Positions 40,643-47,315 of a stretch of 58,370 nucleotides of DNA are shown here, one piece after another; position 1 is the stretch's first letter, and each line of letters begins with the position of its first letter. Below the pieces are notes generated by a model. The model was not told where the DNA came from. It did not search any database and saw only the letters and a list, made by a program, of their open reading frames with translations. Position numbers and translations under genes: made by a program. This DNA is from an uncultured Aquiluna sp. (GTDB lineage Bacteria; Actinomycetota; Actinomycetes; Actinomycetales; Microbacteriaceae): contig CAJJAJ010000007.1 of NCBI GenBank assembly GCA_905182225.1, forward strand, positions 1 to 58,370, in the 5' to 3' direction.

Positions 40643-41581
40643 CTAATCAACCACCTTTACTAACCTTTGCCGCTTAGACGTTTGTGCCAAAACGATACCC
40701 ACAAGAACCACCATACCTCCGAGGGCTTGTGTGAGGCTAATCAGCTCCCCGAGCCAAAGCAGGGCGAACAGTGCGGCAAGAATTGTCTCCGAGGTGGCTA
40801 CCACACCCACCAAAGTGGCTCCGAGGTGACGAAGCGCCAGAAAAGTAAAGGCCATAGGCAGGAAGCTTCCAGCTACCCCAAGTAAGACAAGCATGACCCA
40901 AAGCGGAACTGTTATTCCAGCCAGGTTCCCACTCAGATCTAAGCCGTCGGTGAGGCTTCCATAATCAAATTCATTGAGCCTTGAAAAAGGAAGGAAGAGT
41001 AGTGATGCGATACCCATCCCATAGGCCATGGTGACGTTTGTGGGCAAGTGCCGCTGTATTCGCTCACCGACTATGAAGTGGGTGGTTAGCGAGGCGGCAG
41101 CGCCAAACGCATAAAGAATTCCAAGGCCACTCAGTTGACTATCCCAAATTTGAGCAACTACGGCCAAGCCGCCAAGAACCAGAGCAGCGCCAAACCAAAT
41201 TTGCTTTTTTACTTTTTCCTTGAAAAAGAGCAATGCGATTATCGGCACCCAAAGCACCGCGGTGTACTCAATCAGCAAGGCGATTCCGACCGGCAGCAGC
41301 ACAACGGCCTGCGAGTAGGCCCACTGAAGAGTTCCTACTCCAAAGATCCCCAAGAGCAGAAGTCTCGGGATGAGCCTTTTCTCGACTCGAAGGTCTGATC
41401 GGTTTGCAATTAGCGCCCAGGCAAGAGCAATTAATCCAGCGGTTATCGACCTAATGAAAACAGCCTGTTCAGGCGTAACACCCGATTGGATTATCACTTT
41501 GGTCGTGGAGGCATTGAGGCCAAATAATATTGCGGCGCTGGCTGCATACAGCACACCGAGCGCAGGGTGTTTTTGAGTCAA
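40643..41581 (-). CDS. EamA/DMT-superfamily exporter
   Basis: A 312-residue protein with ten hydrophobic helices in two EamA repeats (about 5-140 and 150-300). Characteristic pieces are AILFGLNASTTKVIIQSG in the first half and the second-repeat end ETILAALFALLWLGELIS. Members export amino acids or other metabolites (RhaT/RarD-like). The substrate is not predictable. The TTG start at 41581 has a weak ribosome-binding site. It is divergent to msrA, with a 72-base control region between. Confidence 0.9.
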   Translation of the reverse strand: MTQKHPALGVLYAASAAILFGLNASTTKVIIQSGVTPEQAVFIRSITAGLIALAWALIANRSDLRVEKRLIPRLLLLGIFGVGTLQWAYSQAVVLLPVGIALLIEYTAVLWVPIIALLFFKEKVKKQIWFGAALVLGGLAVVAQIWDSQLSGLGILYAFGAAASLTTHFIVGERIQRHLPTNVTMAYGMGIASLLFLPFSRLNEFDYGSLTDGLDLSGNLAGITVPLWVMLVLLGVAGSFLPMAFTFLALRHLGATLVGVVATSETILAALFALLWLGELISLTQALGGMVVLVGIVLAQTSKRQRLVKVVD

Positions 41582-41653
41582 TTAGGCTTGTGCCGTACCT
41601 TTCAAAATACCAATTGGGAATCAATTGGGCAACCGTCTAAGTTTAGGAACATT

Positions 41654-42175
41654 ATGGAAACTTTTGTACTTGCCGGCGGGTGTTTTTGGTGCCTCGATTC
41701 AGCCTATGTCCAATTCCGAGGAGTCGGAGAGGTGACCTGCGGGTACACGGGTGGCCACAAACCTAATCCGAGCTACGAGGACATCTGCAATGGAAACACT
41801 GGTCACGCGGAGGTCGTGAACGTAACCTTTGACCCCGATGAGATTTCATCCGAGCAAATACTGGACATTTTCTTCACTCTCCATGACCCAACGCAGCTGA
41901 ATCGCCAAGGTGCTGACGTGGGTGATCAGTATCGATCAGCGATGTTTTTCACGAGTGAAGTTCAAAAGGGAATCTTTACCGATGCTGTTGAGCGCGCCAA
42001 GGAGATCTGGGGCCCAAACGTAGTCACCGAAGTCAACCCTTTGGGCGAAAACTTCGAGGCCGAGGATTATCACCAGGACTATTTCGACAAAAACCCCAAC
42101 CAGGGCTACTGCCTTGCCGTGGTCGCTCCTAAGGTCTCCAAGGTCAGAGCAAAATTCACAAGCCTTCTTAGGTAA
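41654..42175 (+). CDS. msrA: peptide methionine sulfoxide reductase A
   Basis: Reduces methionine-S-sulfoxide in proteins, using thioredoxin. The 173-residue product starts METFVLAGGCFWC: Cys10 is the catalytic cysteine of GCFWC. YTGGH, EDICNGNTGHAEV, LHDPTQLNRQGADVGDQYRS and the late NPNQGYC are further family marks. The reading frame is open 29 codons upstream, but ATG 41654 fits the family. No msrB in the window. A hairpin follows (42203). Confidence 0.96.
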   Translation: METFVLAGGCFWCLDSAYVQFRGVGEVTCGYTGGHKPNPSYEDICNGNTGHAEVVNVTFDPDEISSEQILDIFFTLHDPTQLNRQGADVGDQYRSAMFFTSEVQKGIFTDAVERAKEIWGPNVVTEVNPLGENFEAEDYHQDYFDKNPNQGYCLAVVAPKVSKVRAKFTSLLR

Positions 42176-42202
42176 AAAAGTTTTCCACAGATTTGTTTCT
42201 GA

Positions 42203-42229
42203 GCCCCAAAGCTTCTGGGGCATTTGTCA
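42203..42229 (+). terminator. hairpin after msrA
   Basis: GCCCCA (42203-42208) pairs with TGGGGC (42216-42221) around a seven-base loop, followed by ATTTGTC. The stem is strong, but the T-run is broken. It lies between msrA and ssb and likely ends msrA transcription. Confidence 0.5.
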
Positions 42230-42261
42230 AACTTTCCGGAATCACAAGGAAAGGCTTATAA

Positions 42262-42666
42262 ATGGCAGAAATATATACGGCAGTCGGCCTGGTTGCCACT
42301 ACCCCAAGAAACATAGTCACATCCGAGGGGCTCTCAGTCACTTCATTTCGCTTAGCATCCGGCAGTCGGCGCTTTGATAAAGATTCCGGTGCCTGGACTG
42401 ACGGAGACACCAACTGGTTCACGGTCGTGGCATTTAGGCAACTTGCAATAAACGCCCATGAGTCCATCGCCAAGGGCGACAGAATTTTGGTCAGCGGCCG
42501 GCTTAAAGTGCGCGATTGGGACAACGGTGAGCGCACTGGAACAACAGTTGAAATTGAGGCGGATTGCCTTGGGCACGATCTGTTATTTGGCACCAGTACA
42601 TTCCAAAGAGTTGCTCGTCAAGACCAGCAAGCCGAAAATTCGGACTCTACGCTCCAGCCTGCCTAG
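42262..42666 (+). CDS. ssb: single-stranded DNA-binding protein, short form
   Basis: A 134-residue OB-fold protein: EIYTAVGLVATTPRNIVTSEG, FRLASGSRRFDKDSGAW, TNWFTVVAFRQLAINAHESI and KGDRILVSGRLKVRDWDNGERTG are clear SSB signatures. The C-terminal tail is only about 20 residues and ends STLQPA; it lacks the acidic DDDIPF-like tip that recruits repair and replication proteins. This suggests a second, specialised SSB (as the paralogue SsbB in other actinobacteria), with a canonical SSB elsewhere. AGGAAAGG precedes the ATG. Confidence 0.92.
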   Translation: MAEIYTAVGLVATTPRNIVTSEGLSVTSFRLASGSRRFDKDSGAWTDGDTNWFTVVAFRQLAINAHESIAKGDRILVSGRLKVRDWDNGERTGTTVEIEADCLGHDLLFGTSTFQRVARQDQQAENSDSTLQPA

Positions 42667-42675
42667 AGCCCGATG

Positions 42676-42704
42676 GGGTCTGGCGCCCCCTAAACCCCAG
42701 ACCC
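42676..42704 (+). terminator. hairpin after ssb
   Basis: GGGTCTGG (42676-42683) pairs with CCAGACCC (42697-42704), an eight-base GC-rich stem with a 13-base loop. There is no T-run after it, so it may be a terminator helped by other factors, or the first element of the ettA leader. Confidence 0.5.
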
Positions 42705-42705
42705 G

Positions 42706-42795
42706 AACCCCTCTTCGTCACTTGCAATTTCAAAGGGCAATGCGCCTTTTAGCACTGGGATAAACTTTCCCCGGAGCAAACGACGAAGAGGGGTT
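42706..42795 (+). promoter_or_regulatory. long inverted repeat in ettA leader
   Basis: AACCCCTCTTCGTC (42706-42719) is the exact reverse complement of GACGAAGAGGGGTT (42782-42795), 62 bases apart. Inside lies a weaker hairpin (AAAGG...GCCTTT near 42732-42750). Downstream, TCCAAATTGGA and flanking CCC/GGG can hide GGATGGG (42811-42817), the presumed ribosome-binding site of ettA. Competing C-runs and G-runs in 42675-42817 allow alternative folds, as in an attenuator. Confidence 0.5.
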
Positions 42796-42825
42796 TCCCT
42801 TTTCCAAATTGGATGGGCAGTTTTC

Positions 42826-44508
42826 TTGGCTGAATTTATTTACCAAATGATCAAAGCGCGTAAAGCGCACGGCGACAAAGTGATTCTTGATGATGTAACA
42901 CTTGCGTTTTACCCCGGTGCAAAAATCGGTGTGGTTGGACCCAACGGTGCTGGTAAATCGTCTGTTTTGAAAATTATGGCTGGGTTAGACAACCCTTCGA
43001 ACGGAGAGGCACGGTTATCACCGGATGCGACCGTTGGCATCTTGATGCAGGAGCCCGCCCTCAACGAAGAAAAGACGGTGCTTGGCAATGTCCAGGAAGC
43101 CGCTGCTGAAACCATGACTCAGATTGAACGATTCAATGAAATTAGCGCAGAACTGGCCAGCCCAGACGCCGACTATGACACTCTTTTGGCGGAAATGGGT
43201 ACTCTTCAGGAGCAGATAGACGCTTCTGATGGTTGGGATCTTGAGAATCAACTCGAGCAGGCCATGGATGCGCTGCGCTGCCCACCCGGAGACACTCCAG
43301 TCACCAACCTCTCGGGTGGCGAACGGCGCAGAGTGGCCTTGTGCAAGCTTTTGCTTCAAAAGCCGGACTTGCTTCTACTTGATGAGCCGACGAACCACTT
43401 GGACGCAGAGAGTGTTTTGTGGCTTGAGCAGCACCTAGCGCAGTACGCGGGCGCAGTGCTCGCCGTGACTCACGATAGGTACTTCCTAGACAACGTGGCC
43501 CAGTGGATTCTCGAACTTGATCGTGGTCGTGCTTACCCGTATGAAGGTAATTATTCGACCTACCTGGAAAAGAAGCAGGAAAGGTTGCAGGTTGCCGGCA
43601 AGAAAGACGCCAAATTGTCAAAGCGCCTTGCTGACGAGCTCGAGTGGGTTAGATCAAGCCCTAAGGCCAAGCAGACGAAATCTAAAGCCAGGCTTTCCAG
43701 GTATGAGGAAATGGCCGCTGAGGCAGACAAAACAAGAAAACTGGATTTCGAGGAAATTCAAATTCCTCCCGGGCCAAGGCTCGGCGAAATTGTTATTGAA
43801 GCGAAGAAAATTTCCAAGGGCTTCGAGGACCGTCCCCTTTTCAGTGACCTGAGCTTCACCCTTCCCAGAAATGGAATAGTTGGAATTATCGGCCCCAATG
43901 GTGTTGGTAAGTCAACTCTGTTTAAGTGCATAACAGGAATGCACCAGATTGACAGCGGGGAGCTCAAGATCGGCGAGACCGTTTCAATTAGCTACGTAGA
44001 TCAGTCTCGAGAGGGCATCGATCCGAATAAGTCGCTCTGGGAAGTCGTATCGGGCGGACTTGATTACATCCGGGTGGGACAAGTTGAAATGCCCTCTAGG
44101 GCGTATGTTGCGGCCTTTGGATTCAAGGGCGCGGACCAGCAGAAGAAAGCCGGAGTTCTCTCGGGTGGTGAGAGAAATCGACTGAATCTGGCTTTGACCC
44201 TCAAGAAGGGTGGAAACCTTCTTCTGCTTGACGAGCCAACAAACGACCTTGACGTTGAGACGTTGTCATCTTTGGAAAATGCCCTTCTGGAATTCCCTGG
44301 TTGCGCCGTGGTGATTACACACGATCGTTGGTTCCTTGATCGGGTGGCAACCCACATTTTGGCTCACGAGGGAACGGATGAGAATCCGGATAACTGGTAC
44401 TGGTTTGAGGGCAACTTCGATTCATACGAAGAAAACAAAATCAAGCGACTGGGCCCTGATGCTGCAAAGCCTCACCGCTCCACTTACCGCAGGCTTACCA
44501 GAGACTAG
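42826..44508 (+). CDS. ettA: ABC-F ATPase, energy-dependent translational throttle EttA
   Basis: Soluble twin-ATPase that binds the ribosomal E site and gates the first elongation step according to energy state. The 560-residue product has two ABC modules: Walker A GPNGAGKSS and GPNGVGKST, signatures LSGGERRRVAL and LSGGERNRLNL, Walker B LLLLDEPTNHLDAESV and LLLLDEPTNDLDVETL. Between them lies the linker with the arm-like charged segment. The full-length match and the C-terminal GTDENPDNWYWFEGNFDSYE favour EttA over antibiotic-resistance ABC-F. TTG 42826 lies eight bases after GGATGGG. Its end overlaps the opposing tesB gene by four bases. Confidence 0.94.
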   Translation: MAEFIYQMIKARKAHGDKVILDDVTLAFYPGAKIGVVGPNGAGKSSVLKIMAGLDNPSNGEARLSPDATVGILMQEPALNEEKTVLGNVQEAAAETMTQIERFNEISAELASPDADYDTLLAEMGTLQEQIDASDGWDLENQLEQAMDALRCPPGDTPVTNLSGGERRRVALCKLLLQKPDLLLLDEPTNHLDAESVLWLEQHLAQYAGAVLAVTHDRYFLDNVAQWILELDRGRAYPYEGNYSTYLEKKQERLQVAGKKDAKLSKRLADELEWVRSSPKAKQTKSKARLSRYEEMAAEADKTRKLDFEEIQIPPGPRLGEIVIEAKKISKGFEDRPLFSDLSFTLPRNGIVGIIGPNGVGKSTLFKCITGMHQIDSGELKIGETVSISYVDQSREGIDPNKSLWEVVSGGLDYIRVGQVEMPSRAYVAAFGFKGADQQKKAGVLSGGERNRLNLALTLKKGGNLLLLDEPTNDLDVETLSSLENALLEFPGCAVVITHDRWFLDRVATHILAHEGTDENPDNWYWFEGNFDSYEENKIKRLGPDAAKPHRSTYRRLTRD

Positions 44509-45383
44509 GAAAGTTCGGGAATCCTCAGCATTCCTTCTTGAGCGACAGAGGCAACCAGGCTCCCGTTTCTATTGAAAATTTGGCCGAGTGCCAGTCCGCG
44601 GCTGTTTTGCGCCGCGGGGGAGTGTTGAACGTACAGCAGCCAGTCGCTAAAGTCGGGTTTTTGATGAAACCACATTGCGTGGTCCAGGCTTGCTGAACTG
44701 AGGCCCTTGTGTGCCCAGCTAACGCCGTGGCGTCTCATTATCGACTCAAGGATTGAGTAATCACTTGCGTATGCCAAGCTCGCCACCTGAACTACGTCGT
44801 CGGCCGGGAGCTGCGTTATGGGCCTGAACCAGACGCACTGCTTAGCTGACTGCTCCTTGGCTGCGGATAGGTAGATGGGCTCATCGGTGTTCCGAAGGTC
44901 AAAAGGCCGGGCCTTGGCCCAGTAATTAGTTATCGGGTGATCAAAGTTTGCAAGGATGGTCGCCGCAGATGGAAGATCCTCGGGTTCCGGAAGGTTATCT
45001 GGCATGGCATCCGAGTGACTCATCCCACCGCTTGGGTCTTGAAAAGACGCAATCATTGAGAATATTGCCATTCCTTCTTGGCTAGCCTGAACGCGTCGGG
45101 CAGAAAAGCTGCGACCATCTCGAAGGATGTCAACTTCGAACTCAATCGGCTTGGCCACGTCTCCCGGGCGCAAAAAGTAACTGTGGAGGCTGTGAACCGG
45201 ACGGCCAGCCTCAATTGTCCTGGATGCCGCCACAAGGGATTGCGACAAAACCTGTCCGCCAAAGACCCTGCCATGTGGCATCCACTGAGTCTGACCGAGA
45301 AAAGTAGTTGGGCTCCGTTGTTCCAGGTCCAAGATTCGAACTAAATCTGCGACTGGGTCCTGAGGAATAACTGAATCTTGCAT
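44505..45383 (-). CDS. tesB: acyl-CoA thioesterase II (TesB)
   Basis: Hydrolyses acyl-CoA to free acid and CoA. The 292-residue product contains two hot-dog domains: FLGQTQWMPHGRVFGGQVLSQSL and HSLHSYFLRPGD in the first, and SLDHAMWFHQKP (catalytic Asp region), DWLLYVQHSPAAQNSRGLALGQIFN in the second. All are family hallmarks. ATG 45383 has AGAAGG upstream. It is divergent from the conserved unknown at 45421 and overlaps ettA tail to tail. Confidence 0.93.
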   Translation of the reverse strand: MQDSVIPQDPVADLVRILDLEQRSPTTFLGQTQWMPHGRVFGGQVLSQSLVAASRTIEAGRPVHSLHSYFLRPGDVAKPIEFEVDILRDGRSFSARRVQASQEGMAIFSMIASFQDPSGGMSHSDAMPDNLPEPEDLPSAATILANFDHPITNYWAKARPFDLRNTDEPIYLSAAKEQSAKQCVWFRPITQLPADDVVQVASLAYASDYSILESIMRRHGVSWAHKGLSSASLDHAMWFHQKPDFSDWLLYVQHSPAAQNSRGLALGQIFNRNGSLVASVAQEGMLRIPELS

Positions 45384-45420
45384 AAAAACCTTCTCTCATT
45401 GACTAGTTTAGGAGTTGACC

Positions 45421-46080
45421 ATGGATAAAAATCTCTCCTTTAAAGACCCGAATGACCTTGTCGATCTCGCAGGTTATCTAAAAAGAGCATTGAGATTAGA
45501 TAGCACTGGCGCAGTTCGACTTCGGGCTTTTGGGTCCGTGTTAGCAGTTTATGTGAGTCCGATTTATGCCGGATCTTTACTGGGAGACGGGCTCACGGTG
45601 ATTGGGCTCAGAACCATCAACCTAACTTCCCAAAACGAGCTCGACTCACTTTTTACAATTGAGGACTTAGTGGCATCCGTAGACAAGAGCATCGAGAGCG
45701 ATGAACTGGCTTTGGTGCTGCCAAAAACTGCCGCCAGGGTCGGCTGGGCTGGTATTTCGCCACCACGTCAAGGCTGGGTGCGTGCCGGCGAAGTTGAACA
45801 AGAGAAAATTTCCGCGTGGGCAAAAGACGGTATTGCTGCCGTGGTCGACGCGCTTCCAGAGAGTGTCGGGAGTGCAATTGCCGCGCGGGTAAGACTTCAA
45901 ATTTGGGGAAAAGCAGTGGGGATTGAGCACAACTTTCCAGCCGGTTCAGCCTTTGCTATGGCTGGGTTGGGATTCATGCAAAAAGGTATTCCCGTAAAGG
46001 TATACAGAGCCCATGGCTGGATTCGGCTTAGCAGCGACTTTGGTCACGTAATAGCAAAGGAAAGCTTCAGGTTTTCCTAG
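45421..46080 (+). CDS. conserved hypothetical protein
   Basis: A 219-residue soluble protein with mixed alpha/beta composition and no recognised motif. The middle (LALVLPKTAARVGWAGISPP) and the C-terminal part, rich in Ala/Gly (GIEHNFPAGSAFAMAGLGFM), look like a folded enzyme or binding domain. ATG 45421 follows AGGAG by six bases and is preferred over TTG 45415. It converges with the globin gene and overlaps its end by four bases. Its place between tesB and the globin-mscS-pepN run suggests a conserved actinobacterial neighbourhood, not function. Confidence 0.8.
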   Translation: MDKNLSFKDPNDLVDLAGYLKRALRLDSTGAVRLRAFGSVLAVYVSPIYAGSLLGDGLTVIGLRTINLTSQNELDSLFTIEDLVASVDKSIESDELALVLPKTAARVGWAGISPPRQGWVRAGEVEQEKISAWAKDGIAAVVDALPESVGSAIAARVRLQIWGKAVGIEHNFPAGSAFAMAGLGFMQKGIPVKVYRAHGWIRLSSDFGHVIAKESFRFS

Positions 46081-46454
46081 TCCTCAAAGGTATTTAGCAT
46101 CGAGTGAGCAGCTCGCTCCAAATAGTTCCAGAGTTCGTCTCGATCCATCTCAGAAATCGAGAGATCCTTGACTGCGCGTTCCATGTGCATGAGCCAAGCC
46201 GCTTTTGCGGCTGGATTTATTTTGAAACTGTTGTGGCGCATTCGAAGACGTGGGTGACCCCGGGTCTCTTGGTAGGAAGTTGGGCCGCCCCAGTACTGTT
46301 CCAAAAATAATTGAAGCCTGACACGGGCAGGCTCAAGGTCTTCCTCCGGATACATGGGCTTGAGAATCGGATCGGTCGCGACTCCCTTGTAGAAGGTTCG
46401 AGTTAGCTCTTCAAAAACCGGTTCGCCGCCAACTCGCTGGTAGAAATCTTGCAA
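46077..46454 (-). CDS. truncated hemoglobin, group II (trHbO-like)
   Basis: A 125-residue 2-on-2 globin. Tyr22 (B10) in RTFYKGV, Tyr35 in PMYPEEDL, the proximal His74 in RGHPRLRMRH and Trp87 (G8) in KAAWLMHM are the group II set, as in Mycobacterium GlbO. Such globins bind O2, NO or peroxide; proposed roles are O2 handling and oxidative defence. The TTG start at 46454 follows directly on the mscS stop, so it belongs to the pepN-mscS-globin operon. Confidence 0.94.
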   Translation of the reverse strand: MQDFYQRVGGEPVFEELTRTFYKGVATDPILKPMYPEEDLEPARVRLQLFLEQYWGGPTSYQETRGHPRLRMRHNSFKINPAAKAAWLMHMERAVKDLSISEMDRDELWNYLERAAHSMLNTFED

Positions 46455-47315
46455 TTACTTAGCCAGGTTTATTTTGCTTGCGCGAAGTAGACCGATGTTT
46501 TGTTTGTCGAAGGCTTGCTTGCAACGTTTTCTCAGCTCTCTAGAAACCGCCCATTGGCGATTAGGAAGAGTTCTTATTGAAACTCGGATTACAAACTGCT
46601 CACCTGAGATGTGCTGCATTCCCCACATGTCGGCATCTGCAATCATGTCTCTGCTCCACTCTTTAGACTTGCGCATTTCGTCTGCGGTGGTCTGGATGAT
46701 GTCCTGGACTTGATCAACGTCGTTGTCATAGGCAAATGGGAAGTCCAAGAGCGCGGCTGCCCACTCCTGAGAAGCATTGCCAACCTGGACAATCTCACCG
46801 TTTCTTACAAACCAAAGCGTTCCGTGAATATCTCGAACTTCGGTGACCCTCAGGCCTACACGCTCAACTTCTCCGGACACGTCTCCTATTTCGACCCAGT
46901 CACCAACTCCATACTGATCTTCGAAGACAATAAATATTCCGGAGAGAATGTCCTTCACTAACGACTGAGCGCCGAAGCCAATAGCTGCACCCAGAACAGT
47001 CGAAACGGCAATCAGCGCCCCTACGTTAATGCCAAGTTCGCTAAGCACCATCACTAGTGCGGTTATCGCGATTGCCCAGGTTGCGAAATTGTCCAACACC
47101 GACGCGATGGTTCTAGTTCGTTGCGTAAGTCGCTGTTCCAGCATCAGCTCGTCCAGGCGTTCATCTTTCTTAACGCGCTGAACACCCGAGACAATGGTTC
47201 TCACAATTCTTTTTGATGCCACCTTCAAAAGCAGGCGCAGAACGACAGCTGCGGTGAGGATGATGACGATGGCTACTAGCGCAGACCATTCGGACATGAA
47301 TTCGGTAAAGGTCAT
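46455..47315 (-). CDS. small-conductance mechanosensitive channel (MscS family)
   Basis: A 286-residue membrane protein: hydrophobic helices at about 12-35, 75-95 and 97-125, the last being the Gly/Ala-rich pore helix (VGALIAVSTVLGAAIGFGAQSLVKD), followed by the cytoplasmic beta domain with IFIVFEDQYGVGDWVEIGDVSGEVERVGLRVTEVRD (read in parts). These identify MscS, a tension-gated safety valve against osmotic shock. The ATG touches the pepN stop, with GAGGAG in the last pepN codons. Confidence 0.93.
   Translation of the reverse strand: MTFTEFMSEWSALVAIVIILTAAVVLRLLLKVASKRIVRTIVSGVQRVKKDERLDELMLEQRLTQRTRTIASVLDNFATWAIAITALVMVLSELGINVGALIAVSTVLGAAIGFGAQSLVKDILSGIFIVFEDQYGVGDWVEIGDVSGEVERVGLRVTEVRDIHGTLWFVRNGEIVQVGNASQEWAAALLDFPFAYDNDVDQVQDIIQTTADEMRKSKEWSRDMIADADMWGMQHISGEQFVIRVSIRTLPNRQWAVSRELRKRCKQAFDKQNIGLLRASKINLAK

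Noticed and set aside
42180-42192. TTTTCCACAG as a DnaA box
   Set aside because: One imperfect copy only, no cluster and no dnaA or dnaN nearby; no origin claimed.
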